A DNA stretch of 64,000 nucleotides. Origin: Elysia chlorotica. Its lineage: Eukaryota > Mollusca > Gastropoda > Plakobranchidae. Positions 1 through 11,896 of the stretch are shown one piece after another (the stretch's first letter is position 1; every line of letters begins with the position of its first letter). The position numbers and the translations under genes are program-made. The notes beneath the pieces are model-generated. The model was not told the DNA's origin. It saw only the letters and a list, made by a program, of their open reading frames with translations, and made no database searches. The stretch is taken from positions 578,012 through 642,011 of the forward strand of contig RQTK01000111.1 of NCBI GenBank assembly GCA_003991915.1, in the 5' to 3' direction.

Positions 1-44
<44 letters not shown>

Positions 45-120
45 AGAGAGAGAGAGACACATATATAGAGAGAGAGAGAGAGAAAAGATATATATATATA
101 TATACACACACACACAGAGG
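1..120. repeat. GA / TA / CA microsatellite cluster
   Basis: Runs of GA dinucleotides followed by short TA and CA runs. Low complexity, no coding signal. Confidence 0.9.
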
Positions 121-294
121 GAAAGAAAAACAGAGAGAGTGGGAATAGAGGAAATAGGAACAGATGAAGAGTATGAGAGGGAAGAAAGTGAAAGGCTATT
201 TAAAGCCGCATAGAAGCATAAAATGAGGGACAAATAGACCACAAAGAGACTTTTAATCGATTTATATCTCCATGCTTTCCCAAACAATCACGCT

Positions 295-383
295 ATTATT
301 AAGACGGAGCATACGATGAGGTTTAAACCCAGGGCTTACTTCTTCTTAGTTGAAAACACTACCAACTGAGTTATCTGTGCCAT
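295..383 (-). repeat. tRNA-like SINE head or decayed tRNA (minus)
   Basis: Read on the minus strand there is an A-box-like stretch (ATAACTCAGTTGGTAG) and about 40 bases later a B-box-like GGTTTAAACC. The stem ends do not pair as in a functional tRNA and other SINE heads lie nearby, so a SINE head or pseudo-tRNA is more likely than a working gene. Confidence 0.4.
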
Positions 384-398
384 AAAAAGAGAAGGAGG

Positions 399-402
<4 letters not shown>

Positions 403-470
<68 letters not shown>
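403..470. repeat. (GA)n microsatellite
   Basis: About 68 bases of nearly uninterrupted GA repeats following a GGGA-rich stretch. Confidence 0.95.
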
Positions 471-474
<4 letters not shown>

Positions 475-689
475 GGAGGGGATTTGACTGATATTAATAA
501 CTCACAAGAGTATACTTTTCTTTTCTTTTTATTGTATTTATTATGTTCGTCAAAATATCAAATCTCACCTTAAAAAGCGACGAACAAACAAAAAACCAAT
601 TTTTTTTTTTACCTATGTAACATTTTTTTTGTTGTTGTTGTTCTTTTTATTATTTATTTAAAAAAAAAGATTTTTAGCTTTCGCAAGAC

Positions 690-714
690 AAAAGACACAC
701 ACACACACACACAC
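690..714. repeat. (CA)n microsatellite
   Basis: Short uninterrupted CA run about 70 bases before the first SINE copy. Confidence 0.85.
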
Positions 715-783
715 AAAGATAGGGAGAACATGGCAAAAGTAGATTAAAGTAATAATAATGTGTTTTACATCTCCTAGATTTAC

Positions 784-1045
784 GGGCGAACTGGCTCAAG
801 TGGTAGAGCGTTAGTCTCCAGATAGGAGGTCCACGGTTCCATCGGCAATAATTTATTTGACCAATTTCGTTCTCTGTAACTGGTTGGATCGGTGTCAGTA
901 AAATGTAACCGACTGAGTCAGTTTGCAGGTATTCGTGGGTGGCAGCACATAAAGTATTGTTAGACGTCAGTCTTGGGGCCCGTCCACAATAAAGCCTATA
1001 AAGTGCTGACCCTGAGCGTTACATCAACTCAAACTCAAACTCCCA
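784..1045 (+). mobile_element. tRNA-derived SINE, copy 1
   Basis: The head contains A-box TGGCTCAAGTGGTAGAG and a B-box-like GGTTCCATC. The body carries CTGTAACTGGTTGGATCGGT. The tail carries GGCAGCACATAAAG, GGGGCCCGTCCACAATA and a GCCTATAAAGTGCTGA end followed by repeated CTCAAA. The same tail recurs at 2.96, 23.04, 46.7, 49.9 and 50.7 kb, which proves dispersion. The tail resembles molluscan V-SINE/RUDI-type elements as far as I remember them; family assignment is inference. Confidence 0.75.
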
Positions 1046-1227
1046 GATTACCTGGTGAATACAATATCGAGACGTTGGCACCATCTGAGATTCAGACCGT
1101 CCACCCTCAGTCCAGAGCGCTCGCCGATAGAGCCTCCGGTTTACGAAGTGCAAGCCTGGGCCATCATATGCAGAATATAGCCGTTTATAAGTCGACATGC
1201 CGTAAAATAAACTCAACAACTCAACGT
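1046..1227 (+). mobile_element. diverged SINE tail adjacent to copy 1
   Basis: After an unrelated segment, GGGCCATCATATGCAGAATA and a CTCAACAACTCAAC end follow the order of the SINE tail just upstream, with many changes. It may be the older half of a dimer or an independent insertion. Confidence 0.4.
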
Positions 1228-1440
1228 ACATTTAAATGGTGTTACGTTGTATTATTTGAATCAGAAAAATATATAAACATTGAAATTATAGCTACAAGAA
1301 CAACATCATCCGAAACAAATCAAGGAATAAATCTACTTAAAACACTGTAGAATGTATGACTTTTTACATAAAGTAGTTCGACTTTTAATGTTTTGGGAAT
1401 GTCAGTGGACAAGCGGCAGAGGAAAGTTGATGCGGCTGAT

Positions 1441-1660
1441 AGGGATGAGGTAGCTCAGTCGGTAGAGCTAAGCGGTTTAAACCAAAGTCTATAGTTCGAA
1501 AAGCTCTACTTCCTATTAGTTGGATCGGTGCCTGTAAGAGTGGCTGGCACATTCCTCCATATCTCGTCCTCGGATCTCTTCGTCGTACATACCCTTCTTT
1601 GGGTATATAGGTGGCATTTAACTAGAAAGAAGCACGTTTCTCTCTTATCACCCACAGCCA
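1441..1660 (+). mobile_element. second type of tRNA-headed SINE
   Basis: GGTAGCTCAGTCGGTAGAG is a clear A box and ATAGTTCGAAA a B box, followed by TTGGATCGGTGCCTGTAAGA. The 3' part (CGTACATACCCTTCTTTGGG) differs from the copy-1 tail, so this is another subfamily sharing only the head. Confidence 0.55.
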
Positions 1661-2190
1661 CAGCCAGGACAAATAGCCCATGATTTGCTAGGAACTATCT
1701 CTATTTTTTTTTATAAACAAATTTATAAATATTTCACACATCATATGATGTATTCAAACTAAAGGTATACAATCTCGGACAACATCATTCATGTAATAGG
1801 AATAATACATGTACATCATTTTTTTTTCATTCGTGTGAAAAGCACATGCATAACATAGCACTGCGAAATTCAATATAAAAGACTAATGTTTTTTTTAATT
1901 TGTTTGATTCTGATTTTCTCACTCGAAAAAAATGCCCATATCAAGGAAGGAAACAAACATAAAGTCATGGCCATTTAACCCCCTTTAATGAAAACCAATC
2001 AGAGCAACGTAACCTTGAAAATGTGTAGGCTTTTGCTCGTCCAAGGCTAGGAAAGGAAAGCCTTGTCAACAGTAAACCAAACTTGTCTTCCATAACAATG
2101 ACACGTCTTGTTTACAGTTAAGGAGTGGACTGTTATTTTTCAGATCTCGTGTTGAGCAGAAGAACCTCGCTCCTCCCTGAATTGCGCGTT

Positions 2191-2191
2191 A

Positions 2192-2222
<31 letters not shown>
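2191..2222. repeat. (CA)n microsatellite
   Basis: Uninterrupted CA repeat. Confidence 0.9.
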
Positions 2223-2224
<2 letters not shown>

Positions 2225-2271
2225 AACAGAAGAATAAAAAGTACAAACACAAAGAAAGATTTAAAAAAAAA

Positions 2272-2278
<7 letters not shown>

Positions 2279-2320
<42 letters not shown>

Positions 2321-2375
2321 CTGGGAGAGAGAGGGAGAGGGAGAGAGAGGGTGGGAGGGGCAGAGAGTTAGAGAG
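2279..2375. repeat. (GA)n / GGGA-rich microsatellite
   Basis: GA repeats grading into GGGAGA. Open frames across it translate only to Arg-Glu or Ser-Leu repeats and are not genes. Confidence 0.9.
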
Positions 2376-2960
2376 AGATAGAGCAACGGGGGGAGGAAGA
2401 CAAGGGTGACAAGACAAGAAGGCCGCCATTCAGGAAGTAAAACCATACAACTTGAAGGACAACACTTAGATTAAGTGAGCGTGAGATACACCGTACCACA
2501 AAACATTTCTAAAACCATTTTTCTCTGGAACTGAGGTAATCAGTAAGATATGCAACCCGCACCTTCTAATCATAAACTCAACATCCGATCTTCCGTTTCT
2601 TAAAAAAATAAAGAAAAGAAAAAAAACAACAATGCAAACAAGTGTACATGGAACCTTTTTAATGTCACCTCGCAATTATTTTGCTGATGTATCTGGGGGA
2701 CATCGGTGTGTGTAATAAAATTTACTGTGATTATCCTACACATGGGTCCTTTTAAACTACTGTATATATAGGGCCTACACCCTTTGCTCGTAACCAACCC
2801 TTTTATGCACAAATTGTTATGCATTTACCACTCAGACAGATAAAAGAGTCACTGTTGCTACTAGTGTAATATAGAACCTGTCTAAGGACACCATCGGTAC
2901 AATATATCCGTTACCGTGCTGACCTGATGTGCCGTACAAAAAATAACTTTCAGAACATGC

Positions 2961-3180
2961 TTGTACGAACTGGCTCAAATGGTAGAGCGTTGGTCTCCGG
3001 AACTGGAGCCCCGCGGATCTAATCCTACGATCGGCCGATTTATTTGTCCGATATTCGACCCTGTAACTGGTTGTGTCGGTCTCAGACAGGAGTCATGGCA
3101 TACCCGTGTCTCGTGTGTGGCAGCACATAAAGTGGCAGACGTCAGTCTTAGAGACCGTCGCCGTATATGCTTATACTAGC
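2961..3180 (+). mobile_element. tRNA-derived SINE, copy 2
   Basis: Starts ACGAACTGGCTCAAATGGTA (A box), continues through CCTGTAACTGGTTGTGTCGG and GTGGCAGCACATAAAGTG, and decays before the usual CTCAAC end. Same family and orientation as the copy at 784. Confidence 0.7.
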
Positions 3181-5052
3181 ACATGACAAATTATTGATAA
3201 CAGAACAAGAAGAGTTGAAATGGTAAGTGTACTTTAATGATTTTGAAAAAATGGTACAATGCTTTCAAGTCGTCTAACGATGAAAGAAACTAACAAAAGA
3301 CTAGATGACGTTTATAAAGTTACGTAAGATATGGCTAAGCTTACATGAATTACAAAGAAAGAACAGCTAGCTCTAAGAGTCACAAGATAATAATGAAGAT
3401 AAATGCACCATGATAAGATAGCAGTCATAAGATCACATGATTCTCTAAACAGGGTTTCAACAAATATTAAATACAAAAACCAAACAACAACAAAAAAGAA
3501 AGAAAGAAAGAAAAAAAGTGTGAAAAAGAAAGCACAAAAGATCCCCTAAACACCTTCCATATTCTTTAATAGATCTATCTGTAGCAAAGTATCCTGCAAT
3601 AATTTCTGAGCCGAATTTATAAAAAAAAGTTTTAAAGGCAAGAAAACTTCACTTAAAAAAAAAAAAGTATGAAGAGAACCAATTTGTTGTTGATGAGAGG
3701 GTGAGGTGAAATGCATGGTGTATGTGAAGCATGCGCTGTTGCGCCTTTAAGTTCCTACTGTTTTTGGCACTCAATAAATATGAGATGATGAATAAAAACG
3801 CTCAATATCACAAAAAAATGCATCCGATCCATGACCTCACATACACAACTAAAAAAAAAAGAATCGGTAACTATCCTTCAATGAATTAAATTGAAGTAAA
3901 CAATTTGCGTAGGTCTGCCATAAAAGAGATACTCCCAGTAACTTTCTCTCAGGTCTTTATGGGGTTTGTTGAAGATATTTTAACAAAGACAAAGTTTGGG
4001 GAGAAAATATTTTCACGCACTTAGCTGATTATGCATTTTGGGAAACCGTGCGACTGGGATTATCAATGTAAATTGACCCATCTCATTATTTTTATCATCT
4101 TTGATTAGGTTTACATTCCTCATGTTTCCTGGAGAACCATATGAAGAAACAGTGGCGTTGCCTGAAGGAATAGATGAAAAATCTGTTGAGGATAAAAATT
4201 AGGACTCATTGTTTGTCAGTTTAGCAATGTACCGCCAGGTGTATCTTGTGCAGTGAGTGAGTGAGTGAGTTGCTCCAATTTTTAAATGAATAATTGTTGA
4301 CAATAATAAGAAACCCCAATCCTGTTTATAATTAGGCTATAACATTATTATTATAACTTTCTCAACATTATAAAAACAGATAGACCCGCTTTCTGTTTTG
4401 GCGTACGTGTAAAAAATTAGATCAATTATAAAAAATGTTTGAGTGGTATAGCAAGTACAATGGCTTCGTGGTAATAAAAATACAGTAAATGTTCACAAAA
4501 TAAAACCGTTAAAACGAAAGGCACATAACTCTTGGGTAACACCGAATGGAAAACATGTTTTTTAAATAGAATTAAGTGGAATTTTTATAGTTTAAAAATA
4601 TGATGATCACAATATCTAGTAATAAAATACCCATCGAATAAAGATGGTATAAAAACTGAACGAATTAAAAAAAATTCTGTTTCATATACATGTAAAATTA
4701 TGCATCACCTTAATTTTGATAAAAGTCCAAATATGGACTCGCATATTCTTAATCAGGCATAGTTTTGGCATTTGGAACCACCAAGGCACATTTCCACCAC
4801 ACGAAATTATCTGTTGGCAGATAGTGGTTGACTTATTAATTTTTTATACAAAATACGAGGCAAACAGGTCTTGAGCAAGAATACTAACATAGTTTGGGCA
4901 GACTCTCCTAACCTAGTAATTTTGCCAATATACCTACCATTTATGTCTTCCGTTGTAGAAAAGTATGATCCTTCCTTCCCAAATAAAACGAACCCAAACC
5001 CAATGTGTCGAGAATTCAAAACTAATACTTAATTTTGCTAGAACAGTTGTTG
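3181..5052. other. intergenic, AT-rich, no gene seen
   Basis: Both strands carry only short open frames with no family resemblance. There is a (GTGA)n patch near 4255 and scattered A-runs. It may include the 3' untranslated region of the minus-strand gene ending at 5053. Confidence 0.6.
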
Positions 5053-5334
5053 TTACTTCTTTTTCTTCTTGCCGCCTCTTTTCCCGCCTTTTTTCTTCTT
5101 CTTGGAAGCATCTGGCCAACCAAAGCCTCGCTTGTCCAGAGCATCCGGCGCGTCATGCGCAATGAAGTAGAGGTTGTCCATGGCTGCAGGACTGAGCATG
5201 TCAGGGGGAGCAACTTGCGATTTGGCCGAACTTACAGACCGCGCCGACTTTTTGGACCTCTTTGAGCCTGCCGACTTTTTGCCAGACTTTTTGCCTGACT
5301 TTTTTCCAGAGGACTTGCCAGATTTTTTGCCAGC
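5053..5334 (-). CDS. lysine-rich protein, last exon (AHDAP family, copy 1)
   Basis: I do not recognise this family. On the minus strand a polypyrimidine tract and CAG at 5335-5360 form a strong splice acceptor, so the exon likely begins in phase 0 at 5334. It encodes repeats of [10 protein letters not shown] and a Ser/Lys linker. Then comes the core [20 protein letters not shown], a poly-Lys/Gly tail and TAA at 5053. The core is shared with the exon at 7037-7405. An uninterrupted reading back to ATG at 5388 would add a hydrophobic signal-peptide-like stretch. Because the paralog shows an acceptor at the same place (within one codon), I favour an intron there, and the hydrophobic stretch may just be the translated pyrimidine tract. 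The first exon was not found. Very high Lys content could mean nucleic-acid, mineral or acidic-polymer binding; this is unproven. Confidence 0.55.
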   Translation of the reverse strand, partial: AGKKSGKSSGKKSGKKSGKKSAGSKRSKKSARSVSSAKSQVAPPDMLSPAAMDNLYFIAHDAPDALDKRGFGWPDASKKKKKGGKRGGKKKKK

Positions 5335-7036
5335 CTGGGAAGATAAAAAAAAAATCAGTAATGCAACAGCAACAAGACTCCAGTGCATAGAATTACATCT
5401 TGTTTGTGGATTAAAAACCACACAGCAAAGAATTTTAAGTGACTATTAGGGGTTGTGAATCTCTCCCTGACCAAATAGAGGTTTTATATCATTCCTTTAC
5501 AGGTTTGTTTAAGTCCTGGTTTATTCCACTGTTAGTTAGTCTCAAAGTATCCACTTCTTGACAAGAAGTACAAAAAAAAAAGTTTTGAAATATTTAATAA
5601 AATAGCTACACTATAAGCACTTGCGTCTGTTTTTAAATATTAATAATCGATTATTTGCTAAACAAATTGCAGGCTATTTCCCCATCTACCGTTCGCTTTC
5701 ATCTTAACTTTAAACAAGAAATTCTATCATTGCTGACAGCAATGAATAAAGAAAATTGAAAGGGAATTAGAGTACAAAAATACAAATTAGTAATAAAAAA
5801 GGGATGTCGCAAAATGTTTGAAATATTAACTAACACCAGGTGATTAGTGAGGCTAAACTAAATTAATAAAAACGTATAAATTCCAAAAAGTAACTCCTTT
5901 ATTTTTTAAAACATAAAGATTCAGAAGCAACCAAGATTTAAAAAATTGAAACAAAATACTTTTTAATGCTTTTCATAAAAATGTTAAAGATTTATAATGA
6001 ATGACAATTGGGTTAACACAGAGTTGCCGCTTAAAAATGACACATGCAATCAAACTGTCTTAAAGAGGGGTGCAACAAAATCAACGATAAAATATTTAAA
6101 ACTGTAAGTCAATTAACCGCTGCATTTCATTGTCAACAATGAATGCAAAAGAAAGGGAAAAAAAACATGCAAACAAGAGAATACTTAAGCAGTAGATTTT
6201 TTCTTTATTTTTGTGATTTCGACAATTCATCTTCATGATACTTGCTACTACAAACAGCAGTGGAATATTATACATGTCTATGTCCAAAACAAATAAATGA
6301 AGAAGTCTTTGCCATGAATAAAGTAATTAGCAAAATTTGATCCAACAAGATAATGTGTATTAAGTGTAAATTAGTGCTATCAACGGTGACCCTCTACTTA
6401 GAGGAGAATACTGTAGTACAAAAATAGTCGTCATGTGGGTTCTAGGAGTCTTAAGTACAACGTCATGGTAGCTTACAATATGTCGTAAGCCTTCTAATTC
6501 TGATATCTTAAGGCGAGTCGTAACCTTACCACAATGTTGTACTTACAATCCTAGGGTTATAGCACAGACGTACTTACTAACTTAAAAGTGGTTGATTTTA
6601 GCTTCATAATTTGGAGGTATTTTTTTTTCAAAGCAAGATTGGTACTATGACTTTCCATTATTTCCATCAAGGTTTATTTTTCCAGGCAATTTACAAACTA
6701 ATTTTTTCCTCTTTCATTTTACATATGAATTTGTTCCCATACAATAGCCTGAGGTGTAAAAAGAATCAAAGGACCAGCAATGTGTAAACTAGACTGGGTT
6801 TATTAAATTTCTTTTAAAATTTTTTTTTTAGAAGAGAATCGCTAGGAATAAGTTTTACGTGGGCTACATTTTTTTTGCTTTATTTTTACCTTTGCTTTAC
6901 CTATATTTTTGCCCTGATTAAAAAATGAATCCTAAGGATTCTTTCTCTATTTCGAGGTAAGCTAGGACTTTTTTTGTGCTTGCAGCTTGAGGATCACACT
7001 AGGATCAGTTTTGGGTGAGATAAAATTAGCTAATTC
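5335..7036. other. between lysine-rich paralogs, no gene seen
   Basis: AT-rich with short open frames only. It would contain the intron or 5' part of the 5053 gene and the 3' untranslated region of the 7037 gene. Confidence 0.5.
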
Positions 7037-7405
7037 TTATTTCTTTTTCTTCTTCTTTTTGTCTGGCATGTAAGGAGATTTGAAGCCGCAGATGTTGAGA
7101 GCCTGAGGAGCATCATGCGCTACCAAAGTAAGGTAGGAAACGGCGGCTGAGTTGAGGCCTGAGGAACCTCCAGATGTTGATGGTTTATCACTGCTCGATT
7201 TGCTAGATCTGGGCGACACGCCGGCCACTCCAGACCCATGACATTCTTCCGAGCTGACGCTTCTACTTTTATCCTTTCCTTTAGATTTCTTGCCTTTCTT
7301 TCCTTTTGCAACACTTTCTTCAACGTTTTCTGCGTTGCCATCATCTGCAGGATCAAGACTTTCACCAGTGCTGCTAGATGCCGCACTTTTCTTACCCTTC
7401 TTCCC
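7037..7405 (-). CDS. lysine-rich protein, last exon (AHDAP family, copy 2)
   Basis: Minus-strand exon opening in phase 0 after an acceptor ending ACCAG at 7406. There is an in-frame stop about ten codons upstream and no ATG between, so translation must enter by splicing. It encodes GKKGKKS, an acidic Asp/Glu patch, a Lys-rich stretch and a Ser-rich linker, then YLTLVAHDAPQALNICGF, SPYMPD and seven lysines before TAA. Relative to the exon at 5053-5334 it shares the basic opening, the AHDAPxALxxxGFxxP core and the poly-Lys end, but has an acidic insert. This indicates a tandem gene duplication about 2 kb apart. The upstream exon was not found. No function assigned. Confidence 0.55.
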   Translation of the reverse strand, partial: GKKGKKSAASSSTGESLDPADDGNAENVEESVAKGKKGKKSKGKDKSRSVSSEECHGSGVAGVSPRSSKSSSDKPSTSGGSSGLNSAAVSYLTLVAHDAPQALNICGFKSPYMPDKKKKKKK

Positions 7406-7547
7406 CTGGTGGTATGAAGGATGGCACCATTATAATTCATCAAACAAGACAAGGCAGCATAATTTATGAAAAAAAGTATCCTATTAAAGCCGTGCCATCA
7501 TATTTTTTCCTTCTCCACTGGCATGTCTAGTTAGAAAGCATCCCCGC

Positions 7548-7700
7548 CCTTATCCTTATCCTTTTCCTTGCCACTCAAAGCGAGCATGGTTTACACCATT
7601 AGACCAATACTCTTTGAGTGGCAAGGCAATTAGGTGCCACTGCATAAACAAGTTAAGGGTTCTTATCCCACAAAAAGCAATCATTGTTAGGCCATTTTCA
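7548..7700. repeat. dispersed repeat fragment shared with 33.9-34.06 kb
   Basis: GAGTGGCAAGGCAATTAGGT and the following ~100 bases match 33940-34060 (AAGTGGCAAGGCAATTTGAT...) in the same order with moderate divergence, showing an unclassified interspersed repeat. Confidence 0.45.
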
Positions 7701-8217
7701 CTAAAACTATTCAACCACTGTGGAAAAATAACTAAAAACTTCATATCTTCTCATAATAGTAGTAGACCATAATGATGCTGCTACAGCTGCTGCTACTACT
7801 ACTACTATTACTACTACCAAAAATATGCACACAATTTGGTAACTCTATCAAATCTATGTATTTATCACTTAATCTAAAATTATTTTAATGCAATTTATAT
7901 ATCATAGAAGTTTAGTGTCTTTAATCTAAATACGAATTTTAAATACCATTTTGAAATGGAACCCTTCAAAAACGACATCATTGAGTGGCATCGATTTCCT
8001 TCATCATGTCACCATTTGTCTGCTTTAATAAAGAAAATGCTATGTTATCAATTTCATTTATACAAATAACCCCCCACCCCCACATCTACTGGTTTTTCTA
8101 TACATAATCATATTTAGATGTCCAAATGGTTGAGTTTTTGTGGTTGTACGCATCAATATACAAGCCTGTCAACCCTTCTAGTCAGAGAGATATATTCATA
8201 CTAAGATGGAGTTATAG

Positions 8218-8249
8218 AAAGACAGATAGATAGATAGATATAAAGATAA

Positions 8250-8285
<36 letters not shown>
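8218..8285. repeat. (GATA)n microsatellite
   Basis: AGATAGATAGAT repeats with a few interruptions. Confidence 0.95.
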
Positions 8286-8286
<1 letters not shown>

Positions 8287-8487
8287 CAAAAGAAGAGAGT
8301 TATACACAGCTTGCCCGCACCGCTATAAACACTTACTCCAAAACTTCAAAGGACAAGCCCTAGAAAAAGGCGGGATTCATACAACCAAACGCCAGTCATG
8401 CCCGACGCCCGAAGAGAGCGGTTGACAAAACCGCTCGAAACACATGCGTCGCAAGAAATGGCCGTACTCGCAAGGTAGGACAATATA

Positions 8488-8518
8488 ATAATAGATAGAT
8501 AGATAGGTAGATTGATCA

Positions 8519-8576
<58 letters not shown>
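8488..8576. repeat. (GATA)n microsatellite
   Basis: GATA array abutting the 3' end of the LINE fragment; it may have grown from the LINE tail. Confidence 0.95.
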
Positions 8577-8580
<4 letters not shown>

Positions 8581-9152
8581 ATAATACATGGCTTTTATAT
8601 AGCGCAACACCCAAGACAATGCCTGGCTCAGTGCGCTTTACAAAGTGTTTAAAATGACAATGAACGTACATTTAAAATATCATTATCGTAGTTATTATAA
8701 AAATACAGATAATAAAGATCATCATTAAAAATAACGAACAATAATTAAATCTTAGCAACTATTTCTTTAAAACTACAGAGAGTAAAATTACAATGACAAT
8801 ACACAGAATAAAAATATCAAATGTGTATACACAAATTAGTGCCTAAAACATAATTATTGTAGATATAAGAGCCAAATCATACCTTAGAGGGAAATTATGC
8901 GTTAAAAAGATGTGTTTTAGTTGCTTTTTAAATGTGTCAATGGATCCCTCCTCACGCAATCCTTGTGGTAAAGCATTCCACACTCTTGAGGCACAGTATC
9001 CGAATGATTTTTTGCCCACTGTCTTGAGGCGCATTCTTGGTACGACAAGAGCAGTGGGGTCAGTTGCTGATCTTAACTGTCTTTTTGGAATGTAAGCTTT
9101 AACTAGGTTTTGGAGGTATTGTGGGGCGGTTCCATGGACACACTTATAGCAT
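8577..9152 (-). mobile_element. LINE (non-LTR retrotransposon) 3' fragment
   Basis: On the minus strand from 9151 to 8850 an open frame reads CVHGTAPQYLQNLV, then PRMRLKTVGKKSFGY, RVWNALPQGLRE and FKKQLKHIFL. This order is the usual extreme C terminus of LINE reverse transcriptases. The 3' untranslated part includes GCGCTATATAAAAGCCATG and ends at TTATTATTAT. A second copy of this 3' end sits reversed at 48.43-48.53 kb. The 5' part is missing, as is usual for LINE copies. Confidence 0.8.
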
Positions 9153-9260
9153 ATTGATAGATAGATAGATAGATAGATAGATAGACAGATAGATAAATAG
9201 ATAGAAAAGAAGATAAAAGAGTAAACATGGATAGATAGGTAGATTTTATGGATAGATATA
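9153..9260. repeat. (GATA)n microsatellite, degenerate
   Basis: GATA repeats with GATAA and GGATA variants, on the other side of the LINE fragment. Confidence 0.85.
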
Positions 9261-9384
9261 TAAATAAATAGATAGTTAGAAAGAAAGATAAATAAATTAT
9301 AGCCTTGATGGTATCTAGTTATATAAATAAGAACCAGTAAGCGGATGGAGCATTTTCTTATTCTTGATCCTCTATGATGCAGCC

Positions 9385-9545
9385 TTGATCACAGATGGTT
9401 CACTCGGTATCAGAAGGCTACATGTATGATAATCAGACCAGCCAAAACAATAGTTCTGGTGACTTGGCTCTGTTTCAGAAATGGTAGCACATAAAATTGC
9501 AAGGCATTGGTCTTGGAATCCTTTTGCTATATAACCTAAAGGTGA
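9385..9545 (+). mobile_element. diverged SINE fragment
   Basis: ATGGTAGCACATAAAATTGC followed by TTGGTCTTGGAATCC and TATATAACC mirrors the SINE tail; the head is unrecognisable. Confidence 0.4.
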
Positions 9546-9867
9546 CAAAAAAAAACAACACAACAAACGACAAGAATAACATAACTAGCACAACAACAAG
9601 AACAAGAACAGAAACAGCAACAACAACAACAACCAACGCTGAAGACAGACATCAATCTCACGGTGGGTAGTGTTGGCTTCTTACCATATCATTGTGCACT
9701 AAGGTCATTAGACGGAGGGACAGGCACGACTGGGCGTGTAGAAGCAGCTACTGAGACCTTCCGTCAGGGTTGTGGTACCAAGGGGCTGGTCTGGGGAGGG
9801 GGACCTATCTGTCCAGTCTGCAAGAAAGCATAGAGAAATTTGAGTCAATCAGAAAGTATTTCAAGCT

Positions 9868-10060
9868 TGCTCAAGTGCTATAGTGTTGGGCTTGGGCTTC
9901 TCTTCAGATGGTACCCGATTCAATCCCACAAATGGTAAATGTGCCAGCACATACATTTGTTATTTGTTAGTCTAGAAAATGGTCACTGTATAGAATCCTC
10001 CTTGAGAACATATGAGAATTTAAGCTAGGAGAGAGCTTCTCTCTTACAAAGAATCTGATA
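9868..10060 (+). mobile_element. diverged tRNA-headed SINE
   Basis: TTGCTCAAGTGCTATAGTGT resembles an A box and CCCGATTCAATCCC a B box. GTGCCAGCACATACATTTGT resembles the shared body. Strongly decayed. Confidence 0.4.
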
Positions 10061-11720
10061 TAGATTCAACAGGGAAACAGATCAAGGGAAAGGCGAAAAG
10101 TAATACAGATAAAGAAACTAGCATTAATGGAGGTAGGGTATAAACACTAGTGAGTTACATATGGCTTCAACAAACCATACATCCAACAAACTATTTAAAA
10201 TTAACGAGGTAGTTTGTTGCATTCAAGTTGTGCTGTAATAATTACATTGGTTTGATCTGTTCATTTTCTACACAAACAACAGATAATTGCAGCAAGGTGC
10301 AACAGCTGAGAACAATATTTTTTTTTAACTTACTTTTAGACATTTCATTTATTTAATAAAAAGTAGTATGTGTAGTGGGAACTTAGAAGGAAAAAAGTTG
10401 GGGTGAAACCCTTAGGCTAAGTTTTCACTAAATATACATGAAAAACCCTACAAATTGATTTTGTTTTTTTTTAAGTACGAGGAAGTTCTGGTTTAACCTT
10501 TTCAGGGCACGGTACCTAAAATACTATTATTCCCTATGGATACACCATTTTAAAATGAATTGCTGTAAAATAATGATTTCCTAAGCAGATATCAGCGTCT
10601 CTAAAAGATTAAGGATTTTTTTATCATTCAATGTGTCTTTCTCTATGAATGAGTTGATGGTTTTATATCGTCTAATATAGTGAGCTGTTAAGCTATAAAA
10701 ACTTTACAGATACACAAGCCAGTCTAGATTATATAAAAAGTACAATCTAATCGATGCTTATTTAAAATACCGGTAAAGCCCATATAAATCAAATTTTTTT
10801 TAAAAATCAGGAGTCTCCATACCTGAATGGATATTTTATCCTTGAGTAACAGCAACAGCAAGTTTTCATCTAATAAATGTCACTAAGTGATTTTGTTTTT
10901 CGAAATATAGATCTATATCTATATCTATTAACTTCATTTAAGTAAATTAGATAGATTAGTAGAGAAGCTCTAGTTCTAGTCTAGTTAGATCAAACTTTGG
11001 ATGTCAATTTGTGTGATTAATATGTGTTCAACAAATTAAACGAGTCCTTAAGTATCTCGATCAGGATCTAGAATTACATCCAGATCGAGGAAACAATTCG
11101 TGACTGAGTGGGTGTGTGTTACAATTTAGGGTTGGTTTATTTGCTGACTGGTTTCCCAGTTTGAGTAAATCTAGTGCTTACCCAGTAACATATGCTTTCA
11201 ATGCTCCAGCCGCCACTAAATAAGTAATGGATTATACGAAAAGGGACGGATTAAGCCATTGGCGGTTCCTAATCCTATCAGAGTCATTAGGCATGTGCCT
11301 GCTGGAGAATGCAGGCATTAATTTAGCCTTTTAAGTCTGTCAACCATAGTGGAGCGTTTGTAGTGACCATGGTGACAAAAATTTTAAAAACATGGACTGG
11401 ATTTTGAACGCTTCTTGCTCTTATTTTAATGCAAACGTTGGAAGGAATTAATAACTGGGAAAAATAAAACGTCCATTTAATTAATAATACCAGGCACGTT
11501 ATTAATAAATGATGGTACAATATTAAACTGTCATATTTTTGTGGGGGATGTATTTAAAATGAAAATCAGTAAAAAAAAAAAAACACCAAAAAACAACAAC
11601 AAACAAACAACAACAAACAGAAAAAAAAAGAAAAAACAAAAACAAACAAACACAATCCCAAAATAGGCAAAACCAATTGCAACATCAACACCAGCATTAG
11701 TAACAAATACAAAAACAACA
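10061..11720. other. intergenic, no gene seen
   Basis: AT-rich sequence with repeated TCTAGAT/AGATCTA motifs near 10900-11090 and A-runs at 11570-11630. Open frames are short and of low complexity. Confidence 0.5.
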
Positions 11721-11777
11721 ACAGTGGCCACGATATCTAGTAATAATAATAGTAGTAATAGCAGCAACAGCAGCAGC

Positions 11778-11896
<119 letters not shown>

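Noticed and set aside
784..860. Functional tRNA gene
   Set aside because: A- and B-box motifs are present but the acceptor stem does not pair and the sequence continues into a shared SINE body and tail.
2125..2446. Several overlapping open frames of 60-98 codons
   Set aside because: They translate CA and GA microsatellites (Thr-His, Arg-Glu, Ser-Leu repeats); no coding evidence.
5335..5388. Signal-peptide-like N terminus for the lysine-rich protein
   Set aside because: Hydrophobicity can come from translating the T-rich tract before a good acceptor, and the paralog has an acceptor at the same position. Kept only as an alternative.
8218..9260. CRISPR-like regular repeats
   Set aside because: These are GATA microsatellites with no spacers, in a eukaryotic sequence.
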